Shown here one piece after another: positions 1 to 6,436 of a stretch of DNA of 10,000 nt. The stretch is from Chloroflexota bacterium (GTDB lineage Bacteria; Chloroflexota; Anaerolineae; Anaerolineales; Villigracilaceae): assembly GCA_020217065.1 (NCBI GenBank), contig JAIWOB010000075.1, positions 1 through 10,000 on the forward strand, read 5' to 3'. The notes beneath the pieces were generated by a model. The model did not search any database, was not told where the DNA came from, and saw nothing but the letters and a program-made list of their open reading frames with translations. The position numbers and the translations under genes were made by a program. Positions within the stretch are counted from its first letter, which is position 1. The number at the start of each line of letters is the position of its first letter.

Positions 1-24
1 CGGCTGGACGATTTCAGACGGCGT

Positions 25-984
25 TTATCCGCCGCCCAGGAAGGGACCGAACGCGCCCGCAATTTGGAAGGCGGCAGGCGCCATAAGGATAATCATGATG
101 GAGGGGAAGGTCAGCACCGCCATGGGGATAATCATTTTGACGGGGGCTTTATGCGCCAGTTCTTCGGCGTATTGCCGCCGTTTCATTCGCATTTGGTCGG
201 ATTGAATGCGGAGCACTTTTGCCAGACTTACGCCCAGGATTTGACTTTGGATGACGGCGGCGACGAAACTTGTCAATTCGGGCAAACCGATTCGGTCCGC
301 CATATCCCGCAGCGCTTCGCGCTGCGTTTTCCCTAGTTGCACTTCGCGGATGGCGCGCCCAAACATTAAAGACAACTCGTTTTCCCACTTTTCCGCCACC
401 TTTGCCATGGCGGCGTCGAAACCCAGCCCCGCTTCCACGCAGATGGTCAGCAGGTCGAGCGCATCGGGCAGCGCCTTGCGGACTTCGTTCTGTCGCCGGT
501 CAATGCGGCTTTGAAGCCACAACTGCGGAAAGAAAAACCCAATCACCGTAAAAAGCCCCACAACAAGGATGATGCGCGACAGGGGCCAAGTGCGCGATGA
601 AAGGGCAATCAATAACAGCCCGCCCCCGAACAGCGCCGCTCCGACGAAACGGGTCGCCAGGAAGGTCGCCGCGTCAATACGCCCAGGGTTGCCAGCCAGT
701 TCCAACTTGAGCGTGGTTTCCTGTAAAAGTTTTTGCGGCGTAAAGCGGGCGGAAGCCTCGCCGATTTTTTCGATGATGGGGAGGATAACCCGCTCGACAA
801 AGGGTTGCTGGAGTTCGACTTGTTCAAGGGAGACGGCTTCGCCGCGCTGGGTGGCTTCGGCAAGACGGGCGAGAATGGGGTCCACGTCGCTATCCTGCTT
901 CATGCGCGAATAGCGCAGCCCCACGACAACCAAAGCGACCGCGCCGGCGGCAATCAACACGGCAAGGAGAATGGGGATTAACAT
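25..984 (-). CDS. tadC: TadC, Tad pilus inner-membrane platform protein
   Basis: This 319-residue protein is a polytopic inner-membrane protein of the type II secretion F family (GspF/TadC). With TadB it forms the platform on which CpaF acts to extrude Flp pilin. One membrane segment is at residues 2-23, followed by a cytoplasmic stretch. Two more are near 107-128 and 136-156, and a last one is near 282-305. The T2SSF domain spans about 170-300, with the typical run ALPDALDLLTICVEAGLGFD (171-190) and a late EELAHKAPVKM motif (274-284). The ATG at 984 lies 1 nt after the tadB stop codon, and a GAGGTG ribosome binding site lies inside the end of tadB, so translation is probably coupled. Length is normal for TadC. 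The TAA stop leaves 24 bases before the window edge, too few to name the next gene. TadC rather than TadB is assigned from its position as second of the pair and its sequence style. Confidence 0.9.
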   Translation of the reverse strand: MLIPILLAVLIAAGAVALVVVGLRYSRMKQDSDVDPILARLAEATQRGEAVSLEQVELQQPFVERVILPIIEKIGEASARFTPQKLLQETTLKLELAGNPGRIDAATFLATRFVGAALFGGGLLLIALSSRTWPLSRIILVVGLFTVIGFFFPQLWLQSRIDRRQNEVRKALPDALDLLTICVEAGLGFDAAMAKVAEKWENELSLMFGRAIREVQLGKTQREALRDMADRIGLPELTSFVAAVIQSQILGVSLAKVLRIQSDQMRMKRRQYAEELAHKAPVKMIIPMAVLTFPSIMIILMAPAAFQIAGAFGPFLGGG

Positions 985-985
985 G

Positions 986-1942
986 CTACACCTCGATATC
1001 CGCTATCTTCATCATAATAAAGTAACTGGTAAAAATCAAGCCCAACACCACGCAGATGATGGCGGCGGTAATGACAGGTCCTCCCGCCGTCACCGACAGC
1101 AGGTACTCGGGATTCAAAAACCACAAGATAAGCACCAGGAAAAAGGGTATCATGGAAAGCACCGTGCCGGAAGTGCGCACTTGAGAAGTCAGCACCCGCA
1201 CTTCGCCTTTGATGCGCACGCGTTCACGGATGGTAAACGAAATATTGTCGAGGATTTCCGAGAGATTACCGCCCACTTCGCGCTGGACGTTGATGGCGGT
1301 GACCACGAAATCCAGGTCCTGGCTGGGAATGCGGCGCAGGAGGTTGTCGAGGGCGGTTTCCATCGGGATGCCGATTTGCATTTCCTGAATGACGCGCCGG
1401 AATTCGTCGCAGATGGGCGGCGGAAGTTCCTTGCTTACCGCCTCCATCGCCTGCATGGTTGAATATCCGGCGCGCAAGCCGTTCACCATCAGGTTGAGCA
1501 TATCAGACAACTGGTCGTTGAATTTTTGCAGCCGCTTTTTTTGTTGAGAACCGACGTAGAGCGAAGGGGCAAAAGCGCCGAGAATGCCGCCAATCATGGC
1601 GGAGATGGGATGGCGGTTTCCCAGGAACCACGCCAACAGTCCGCCGACCAGGATAGTGACGATTATCAGAACGATGTATTCCCCCACCTTGAATTTCAAA
1701 TCGGCGCGGGCAAGGTCGCGCGCAATTCGGTCTCCCAGAGAGGTCTTTTCGACGCGCTTGGAGACCCACTGCACAAAGGCGGAACTCTCCGGCTGGCGGC
1801 TGGCGCTTTTGATTTCGTCTTCGCTCAAATATTGCGCGAGACGTTTTTCCACCAGAACGCGCTCGCTGTTTGCCGATACGACCAGACCGACAATCAGCAC
1901 GATGATTAACAGGATACCGCCGATGATGATGACCTGTATCAT
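986..1942 (-). CDS. tadB: TadB, Tad pilus inner-membrane platform protein
   Basis: This 318-residue membrane protein of the type II secretion F family is the partner of TadC in the Tad assembly platform. The first membrane segment is at residues 2-23. A basic and acidic cytoplasmic region follows, then two segments near 87-107 and 112-130, the T2SSF domain at about 140-270, and two C-terminal segments near 258-276 and 288-310. Family features include LSDMLNLMVNGLRAGYS (145-161), EMQIGIPMETAL (187-198) and the QREVGGNLSEILDNI motif (220-234). I chose the ATG at 1942 because the protein then opens with its membrane helix, as TadB proteins do. The frame stays open upstream to 2035, but that part overlaps the cpaF end and looks like its shadow. 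No clear Shine-Dalgarno precedes 1942, so it may depend on translation from cpaF, which ends 28 nt upstream. The stop is 1 nt before tadC. Confidence 0.9.
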   Translation of the reverse strand: MIQVIIIGGILLIIVLIVGLVVSANSERVLVEKRLAQYLSEDEIKSASRQPESSAFVQWVSKRVEKTSLGDRIARDLARADLKFKVGEYIVLIIVTILVGGLLAWFLGNRHPISAMIGGILGAFAPSLYVGSQQKKRLQKFNDQLSDMLNLMVNGLRAGYSTMQAMEAVSKELPPPICDEFRRVIQEMQIGIPMETALDNLLRRIPSQDLDFVVTAINVQREVGGNLSEILDNISFTIRERVRIKGEVRVLTSQVRTSGTVLSMIPFFLVLILWFLNPEYLLSVTAGGPVITAAIICVVLGLIFTSYFIMMKIADIEV

Positions 1943-1970
1943 AGGATTTATACCCGCGGCGCGCCAGCCG

Positions 1971-3419
1971 TTAGTAACGGCGGCGCTCGCCAATGCCAAA
2001 GATGGAGGGCGGCAGGTGAATTCCAGCCGCTTCAATCTTATCCATAAATTTTGGACGCAGCCCTGTGGGGCGCGTGCGCCCGATAATTCTGCCGTTTTCC
2101 ATGCCCGTTTGCTCGAAAACGAAGAGGTCGGTCATGGTGATGACGTCGCCTTCCATGCCGCTGACTTCGGTAATGCTGACGACTTTGCGGCTTCCGTCTC
2201 TCATGCGCGCCTGCTGGCAGATAACGTCCACCGCGCCGGCGATTTGTTCGCGGATTGCCCGCACCGGCAAATCCATTCCCGCCATCAAGCACATGGTCTC
2301 AATACGGGAAATCGCGTCGCGCGGAGAGTTGGCGTGAGCGGTGGTCATCGAGCCGTCATGACCGGTGTTCATCGCCTGCAGCATGTCCAGCGTTTCGCCG
2401 CCGCGGCACTCGCCGACGATGATGCGTTCGGGACGCATACGCAGCGAGTTAATCACGAGGTCGCGGATGGACACTTCGCCGCGTCCTTCAATATTCGGCG
2501 GGCGCGATTCCAGGGTGACCACATGCTCTTGGCGCAATTGCAATTCAGCGGCGTTTTCGATGGTGATAATGCGCTCGTCGTCGGGGATGAAACTGGAAAG
2601 CACGTTCAGCAGGGTGGTCTTGCCGGAACCGGTGCCGCCGGAAATGACGATATTCAACCGCGCTTCCACGCACGCCTTGAGGAATTGCACCGCCTCTGGC
2701 GAGATGGAGCCGAACTGAATCATCTGCTCGATGGTGATGGGGTTTTTGGAAAATTTACGGATGGTGAGGACGGGTCCAACCAATGAAATTGGGGGAATGA
2801 CGGCGTTGACGCGGGACCCGTCTTGCAGGCGCGCGTCTACATACGGGCTGGATTCGTCAATGCGGCGTCCCAGCGGAGCCACGATGCGGTCAATAATGCG
2901 CATGACGTGTTCGTTGCTTTCGAAGGTGATAGGGACGCGGTGAAGTTTTCCTTTGCGTTCGATGTATATATTTTTCGGACCGTTCACCATGATTTCGGTG
3001 ATGGTGTCGTCTTCGAGGAGGGATTGCAGCGGTCCCAGCCCGAGGATTTCGGCGGCAATTTGTTCGAACAGACGCGCCCGTTCGGGTCTGGAAAGGACGA
3101 TGTTTTCTTCGGTTAGGATTTGTTCGAACAGTTCCTGGATGGTGCGGCGCACTTCGTCGGTCTTCGTCGCGTCCATCGAGGGGTCAATTTCAGCCAGCAA
3201 CTTATTTTGAACGCGGGTCTTTAAGTCGAAATAAGAACCCGCTTGCGGAGTCGTCGCCGGCGCGCTGACGCGTCTGGCTTGGAGGGACGACAGGCGCGAC
3301 CCGTCGCCTGCGCCGGGAGTTCCAGCGCCGCCGGGCTGCTTAGGCAGGGAAGGCTTTGGGACGCCGCCTTCCTGCTGCCCTCCGCCTTGACTCTGTTCAA
3401 TTCGCTTAAGCAATGACAT
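1971..3419 (-). CDS. cpaF: CpaF/TadA, Tad pilus assembly motor ATPase
   Basis: This 482-residue cytoplasmic secretion ATPase (GspE/PilB superfamily, CpaF/TadA branch) hydrolyses ATP to power Flp pilus assembly, and in some species retraction. Residues 1-62 are a low-complexity Gly/Pro/Gln-rich tail. The N-terminal domain follows, at about 63-225, with LGLGPLQSLLEDDTITEIMVNGP (from 127). The catalytic core shows Walker A GGTGSGKTT (261-269, K267), an Asp box ITIENAAEL (285-293), Walker B RIIVGECRGGE (332-342, E337) and a His box TGHDGSMTTAHANS (352-365). All key residues are present. The start is secure: AGGAG sits 7 nt before the ATG and overlaps the cpaE stop codon (TAAGGAG), with 11 nt between the genes. 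tadB follows after 28 nt. The flexible Gly/Pro-rich tail is common in actinobacterial and Chloroflexota homologues (recalled, not checked). Confidence 0.96.
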   Translation of the reverse strand: MSLLKRIEQSQGGGQQEGGVPKPSLPKQPGGAGTPGAGDGSRLSSLQARRVSAPATTPQAGSYFDLKTRVQNKLLAEIDPSMDATKTDEVRRTIQELFEQILTEENIVLSRPERARLFEQIAAEILGLGPLQSLLEDDTITEIMVNGPKNIYIERKGKLHRVPITFESNEHVMRIIDRIVAPLGRRIDESSPYVDARLQDGSRVNAVIPPISLVGPVLTIRKFSKNPITIEQMIQFGSISPEAVQFLKACVEARLNIVISGGTGSGKTTLLNVLSSFIPDDERIITIENAAELQLRQEHVVTLESRPPNIEGRGEVSIRDLVINSLRMRPERIIVGECRGGETLDMLQAMNTGHDGSMTTAHANSPRDAISRIETMCLMAGMDLPVRAIREQIAGAVDVICQQARMRDGSRKVVSITEVSGMEGDVITMTDLFVFEQTGMENGRIIGRTRPTGLRPKFMDKIEAAGIHLPPSIFGIGERRRY

Positions 3420-3430
3420 GGAACTTCTCC

Positions 3431-4660
3431 TTAGCGTTTAGACGTTTCACTTTCGGCTTCCAGCGTCGTCAATCGCATACGCACCGTTTCTGCCAGCGAC
3501 AGGATGCCCCTTCCAACCGGCTGGGCTTTATTGTCCAGCATAAAAGGCACCCCGCGGTTGACCGCCGTGATGACCACCTTTTCGTCGAGCGGAATGGCGA
3601 CGGAAATCTCATGCTTTAAGTTCTCGCTGACTCGTTCCGGGGTGATGCCGATGCGTTTGTCGAAACGATTCATGGCGAAGATAACGCGTTCGCGGTCTAC
3701 GCCCATGTTTTTGAGCAAGTCGAGGAAAAGGCGCGCGTTTTTGATGGAGGGAATTTCCTGCGTTGTCAACAGGACGATGACGTCGCTGACGTCGAAAGTG
3801 GACAAGACCAAATCCGACAAAATATGAGTGGTGTCTATGACCACATAAGCGAACATCTTTTGCAGATATTGCACGGTCTTGGTGAATTGTTCGGTTGAGA
3901 CCTGGTCGGCGAGTTCGGGGCGTTGGGGCGCGGCGAGGACGCGCAGCCCCGAAGCGGAATGCTTGATGAGGATGTCTTCGACGATTTCCGGCTCCAACTC
4001 GTCTACGCGCGGCGCAAGTTCGAGAATGGTGTTCTTTCCTTGTTCGTTGATGAATATCGCCACGTCGCCGAATTGCAAATTTCCGTCCACGAGCACGGCG
4101 CGGGTGTCTTCGTTGTTTAACGCCATTGCCAGGTTGACCGCCACGGTGGTGCAGCCGGTGCCGCCTTTAGGGCTGTAAACGGTAATAACCTTGCCGGTGG
4201 AAATGGGGGCGAACCCGCCTGCCGCGGGGATGCCCGCTGCGATGGCGGGCTGCTGCTGCGCGCTTTTGGCGCGTTCTTCATGAGCCATTTCTCCCGCGCG
4301 CCGCACGGCGGAAATCAATTCGTCTCCCAGCGGCGGTTTGGTAAGAAAGTCGCGCGCGCCCGCCAGCATCGCTCGGCGCATGTAATTCTGGTCGCCCTGG
4401 ACGGAGAGAATCACCACTTGGATATAAGGCGATTTTTTTCGAATGGCGTCGGTGGCGGTAATGCCGTCAATATCGGGCATATTGATATCCATCAACACGA
4501 CGTCCGGGTCTAATTCGAAAGCCAGTTGAACGCCCTCTTTGCCGGAGCGCGCCGCGCCGACGACTTCAATATCCGATTCGAATTGCAATAATTTGCGAAT
4601 ATTTTCGCGCGTTTCGGCGATGTCGTCCACAACGAGAATGCGAATCTTGTTTGCAGCCAT
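3431..4660 (-). CDS. cpaE: CpaE/TadZ-like protein: receiver domain fused to ParA/MinD-type ATPase
   Basis: This 409-residue cytoplasmic protein places or organises the Tad machine; TadZ/CpaE homologues mark the pole. Residues 5-125 are a response-regulator receiver domain with the acidic pair D12/D13, phosphoacceptor D58 in VVLMDINMPDIDG, S86 and K108 (FLTKP), so it looks able to accept phosphate. A Gln/Ala/Gly linker spans about 130-155. The ATPase domain (157-400) has a deviant Walker A, SPKGGTGCTT (163-172). The MinD-type signature lysine K165 is kept, but the usual P-loop lysine is Cys170. A switch I-like VDGNLQFGD (191-199) and a Walker B-like YVVIDTTH (272-279) follow. ATP binding may therefore be weak or altered; a divergent P-loop is known in TadZ/CpaE proteins. 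The ATG at 4660 lacks a strong ribosome binding site and lies 74 nt after cpaB. cpaF follows after 11 nt. Confidence 0.92.
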   Translation of the reverse strand: MAANKIRILVVDDIAETRENIRKLLQFESDIEVVGAARSGKEGVQLAFELDPDVVLMDINMPDIDGITATDAIRKKSPYIQVVILSVQGDQNYMRRAMLAGARDFLTKPPLGDELISAVRRAGEMAHEERAKSAQQQPAIAAGIPAAGGFAPISTGKVITVYSPKGGTGCTTVAVNLAMALNNEDTRAVLVDGNLQFGDVAIFINEQGKNTILELAPRVDELEPEIVEDILIKHSASGLRVLAAPQRPELADQVSTEQFTKTVQYLQKMFAYVVIDTTHILSDLVLSTFDVSDVIVLLTTQEIPSIKNARLFLDLLKNMGVDRERVIFAMNRFDKRIGITPERVSENLKHEISVAIPLDEKVVITAVNRGVPFMLDNKAQPVGRGILSLAETVRMRLTTLEAESETSKR

Positions 4661-4734
4661 ATATCAATGCGTCCGTTGGTTTGAAAATTCGTGCAAAGTT
4701 GTGCTATCCAATAAAACGTCAAGCGGGTAAAAGA

Positions 4735-5826
4735 CTAAGGCGTCAACGCTGATTCGAGCGGCGAGGTAAGGTTATAAAGCGGCGGCTGCAGGGCGTAGGG
4801 GAGTTTGGCTGGCACCTGAATATTATATTGACTCAGCAGGAATTGCAGCGTGGCGGATTCCGGCGCCTGGCGCGATTGGTCGTTGGGGTTGCGCAAGGTC
4901 ATGGTCAACCGCGTTTGTGTTATTGCAAAATTATCGGGGTTGGTTTGCTGAAGGTTGAGAAGATAGGTTAACGTGATGGCGTCTTGCGGGTTGACAATCA
5001 GCGTGGCGATGTCGGGCGGAGCGGCTGGCACAGGGTTTCCTTCCGCATCCGTGGGCGGGACGGCGGGCGTGTCTATGGTGGCTTCGGCTTCGCGCGAGAA
5101 ATTGCCAACCTTCATCACCACTACGTCCTGAAGAAGCATCTGGCAGGATAAGCGCGGACGCTGGACTTCGGAAGGCAGCAGGTAATAGGGCTGTTGGAGG
5201 GAGGGGTCGAGTTCGAGCCGTCCTTGCGAGCTGTCTTGCGCGGCGACTCCCAACGAGATAATCGGAATGGTGCTTTCGGGCATGAACCCTGTGCCGGTCA
5301 GCGTGGCGGTCTTGTTGGGCAGGATGGTCTGGAAGGCGGGGTCTACGTCTGCGAAAAGGAAACAGGCAATCAGATTAACGTGCGCGCCGTTGTTGATGGC
5401 GTAGCCCGAAAGTGAAAAGCGGTTCGTGGGAATGGAGATGGCGGTCATGCCCGGCGAGATGAGGGACGCCCAGGAAGGTCCTGGTATGCTGACCGCCGAC
5501 GAGGATTCGCTGACCATTGCCGTTGTCAGCACTACGCCCTGGTCGAGGGGGTATTTGGCGTATCGTTCGAGCAGCGCGCCTTCCTCGCCGAGGGTATACA
5601 TGACTTCAATGACGTTTTCCGGCGGAAGTTGCATCGTGGTCAGCAGGTCTGCCGTGATTTTTCCGCCTTGGGGAATGGGCTGGGCGGTAATGTAGACCTC
5701 CACGTAGGACGGCGCCTGTTCCGCCGCGGGCGGCGGCGCAATATACTGACGGTAAGCCAAAAATCCAACCACCGCAGCAATCACGATGATGAGAAATACG
5801 AAAATCAGGGTTCGGACGCCACGCAT
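4735..5826 (-). CDS. cpaB: CpaB/RcpC-like Flp pilus assembly protein with SAF domain
   Basis: This 363-residue protein is anchored by one N-terminal membrane helix (residues 5-26), with the rest outside the cytoplasm. A Pro/Ala-rich spacer (30-39) leads into a SAF-type domain at about 41-105, with VYITAQPIPQGGKITADLL (44-62). A second CpaB region runs at about 127-155 (GMTAISIPTNRFSLSG and onward). Later come CQMLLQDVVVMKVG (228-241) and a terminal region at about 272-315 resembling the CpaB pattern that ends in LRNPND (311-316). At 363 residues it is longer than the roughly 260-300 usual for CpaB. Extra sequence lies at about 156-225, in a Pro/Ala linker near 252-271, and in a C-terminal tail after 316. 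The start is supported by GAGGAG 6 nt before the ATG. CpaB/RcpC proteins work with the outer parts of the Tad machine. Assignment rests on the SAF domain, the anchor and the position between flp and cpaE. Confidence 0.85.
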   Translation of the reverse strand: MRGVRTLIFVFLIIVIAAVVGFLAYRQYIAPPPAAEQAPSYVEVYITAQPIPQGGKITADLLTTMQLPPENVIEVMYTLGEEGALLERYAKYPLDQGVVLTTAMVSESSSAVSIPGPSWASLISPGMTAISIPTNRFSLSGYAINNGAHVNLIACFLFADVDPAFQTILPNKTATLTGTGFMPESTIPIISLGVAAQDSSQGRLELDPSLQQPYYLLPSEVQRPRLSCQMLLQDVVVMKVGNFSREAEATIDTPAVPPTDAEGNPVPAAPPDIATLIVNPQDAITLTYLLNLQQTNPDNFAITQTRLTMTLRNPNDQSRQAPESATLQFLLSQYNIQVPAKLPYALQPPLYNLTSPLESALTP

Positions 5827-5863
5827 GAGAATCTCCTCTTTTCACAGTCTGGGAAGTGACCGT

Positions 5864-5883
5864 TTTATAACATGTTGATTATA
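5864..5883 (-). promoter_or_regulatory. Candidate promoter -10 region for cpaB and the downstream tad genes
   Basis: Read on the minus strand, a perfect TATAAT (5883-5878) is followed by TATAAA (5869-5864). The second is preceded by TG and one base, the extended -10 form TGtTATAAA. The surroundings are AT-rich. No convincing -35 hexamer sits 16-18 nt upstream of either box; a TTGTCA is present but only 9 nt before TATAAT. The site lies between the flp terminator and the cpaB start, where a separate promoter for the assembly genes would be expected. No transcript data support it. Confidence 0.45.
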
Positions 5884-5953
5884 CAGGAAAAATGACAAAA
5901 ACATAATCGGCGCGCCGCCGCTGTGCGCGGATTTCCACCCTTGTATGGCTGGC

Positions 5954-5994
5954 AAAAACACAAGTGGCAGCCGCAGGGCTTCCACTTGTGTTTT
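5954..5994 (-). terminator. Intrinsic terminator directly after the Flp pilin gene
   Basis: The inverted repeat has two perfect 13-base arms, 5955-5967 and 5982-5994 (AAAACACAAGTGG on the minus strand with its complement). The 14-nt loop can itself form a 4-bp AGCC/GGCT helix. On the minus strand the hairpin ends in a run of five T (5958-5954). It starts 4 nt after the flp stop codon. On the plus strand the stem also ends in four T, but no plus-strand gene is nearby. It should stop most flp transcripts before cpaB, or act as a partial terminator that sets the pilin-to-machinery ratio. Confidence 0.9.
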
Positions 5995-5998
5995 CAGG

Positions 5999-6154
5999 TC
6001 AAACCCGGGAGAGGCTGGAATTAATCGAACTGAACGTATTGCCAATGAAGGGTCCCAAGACGAGTAAAGCGACAAGAACAACAATGGCAACCAAGACTAG
6101 AATGAAAGCGTACTCAACCAGCCCCTGACCCTTTTCCCTGCGGGAAAACAACAT
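5999..6154 (-). CDS. flp: Flp-family type IVc pilin precursor, 51 residues
   Basis: This short gene encodes the major subunit of the Tad pilus. The product begins MLFSRREKG, a basic leader, and continues QGLVEYAFILVLVAIVVLV, the Flp signature. A prepilin peptidase should cut after Gly9, placing the conserved Glu14 at +5 and Tyr15 at +6 of the mature 42-residue pilin. One hydrophobic helix spans about residues 16-34, followed by GPFIGNTF and a short Ser/Asn-rich tail ending in SRV. Length and composition match Flp pilins, which are usually about 50-80 residues. The start is unambiguous: AAGGAGGTGA ends 6 nt before the ATG, the strongest ribosome binding site I see in the window, as expected for an abundant structural protein. 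An intrinsic terminator follows the TGA stop. cpaB, cpaE, cpaF, tadB and tadC lie downstream on the same strand. No prepilin peptidase gene is visible. Confidence 0.95.
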   Translation of the reverse strand: MLFSRREKGQGLVEYAFILVLVAIVVLVALLVLGPFIGNTFSSINSSLSRV

Positions 6155-6160
6155 TCAGGC

Positions 6161-6170
6161 TCACCTCCTT
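6161..6170 (-). promoter_or_regulatory. Strong ribosome binding site of flp
   Basis: AAGGAGGTGA on the minus strand is a near-complete complement to the canonical 16S rRNA 3' end, 6 nt before the flp ATG. Other sites in the window are shorter (AGGAG, GAGGAG, GAGGTG), which suggests the pilin is translated at the highest rate. Confidence 0.9.
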
Positions 6171-6199
6171 TCTTCCTAAAGATGAATAGCCCGCCCGGA

Positions 6200-6232
6200 C
6201 AGGGATTGCGCCGTTTTTTGACCGCGCCCCTG
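6200..6232 (-). promoter_or_regulatory. Hairpin in the flp 5' leader
   Basis: On the minus strand, CAGGG-GCGC (6232-6224) can pair with GCGC-aat-CCCTG (6211-6200), giving a 9-bp GC-rich stem with a three-base bulge and a 12-nt A-rich loop. It lies in the leader of about 120 nt between the promoter candidate and the flp ribosome binding site. There is no U-run after it, so it is not a simple terminator. I could not match the leader to a riboswitch consensus I remember, including the c-di-GMP-I (GEMM) class. It may stabilise the mRNA or regulate pilin translation; function is unknown. Confidence 0.4.
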
Positions 6233-6276
6233 GAGCCTGTTGGATGGGCTGCGCGCCAACCGCTTGCAGCGTCGAA

Positions 6277-6316
6277 ATCATAGCATATTATACATTTTCC
6301 CAAACGAATAAAACAA
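6277..6316 (-). promoter_or_regulatory. Candidate sigma-70-type promoter of flp
   Basis: On the minus strand a TTGTTT (6316-6311, 3 of 6 to the -35 consensus) stands 18 bp before a perfect TATAAT (6292-6287). Ten bases further on is a second box, TATGAT (6282-6277), preceded by TG and one base, the extended -10 form. Either would start transcription near 6270-6280 and leave an untranslated leader of about 120 nt before flp. It lies just after the hairpin that follows the heme oxygenase gene, where a new transcription unit should begin. Confidence 0.55.
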
Positions 6317-6328
6317 GCCTTCAATAAG

Positions 6329-6359
6329 GCAGCCGCCTACAATATTGTTAGGCGGCTGC
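6329..6359 (-). terminator. Hairpin, probable terminator after the heme oxygenase gene
   Basis: Two perfect 11-base arms (GCAGCCGCCTA and its complement; 6329-6339 and 6349-6359) enclose a 9-nt AT-rich loop that contains the palindrome CAATATTG. It lies 78 nt downstream of the heme oxygenase stop. On the minus strand the bases after the stem are CTTATTG, a weak U-run; on the plus strand they are TTTGTCTGT. The position between two minus-strand units fits a terminator, but efficiency is uncertain. Confidence 0.6.
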
Positions 6360-6436
6360 TTTGTCTGTCCATGGCGCGCTTTGAAGGCTGGACGGGCGCA
6401 GGTCAGACGACAAGGAGGAGGGACATACAAAAGAGC

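Noticed and set aside
1943..2035. N-terminal extension of TadB by 31 residues
   Set aside because: It would overlap the end of cpaF by 65 bases, and the added residues do not resemble TadB, which normally begins at its first membrane helix.
1584..2786. Open frame of 400 codons on the plus strand across tadB and cpaF
   Set aside because: It is antisense to two well-supported genes, has no recognisable motifs and a composition typical of a shadow frame in GC-rich coding DNA.
3058..3131. Direct repeat of ATTTGTTCGAACAG, 60 bp apart, containing the palindrome TGTTCGAACA
   Set aside because: Both copies encode the LFEQI peptide in CpaF, so codon coincidence explains them. The spacing and halves do not fit the Gram-positive LexA box (GAAC-N4-GTTC), and they lie inside a gene.
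4661..4734. TTGACG in the cpaB-cpaE gap as an internal promoter
   Set aside because: No acceptable -10 hexamer stands 16-18 bp downstream, and no hairpin separates the genes, so simple operon read-through is more likely.
5898..5937. GC-rich inverted repeat (CGCGC/GCGCG) between the flp terminator and cpaB as a second terminator
   Set aside because: The stem is only 5 bp and is not followed directly by a U-run; the nearby T-rich stretch belongs to the promoter candidate region.
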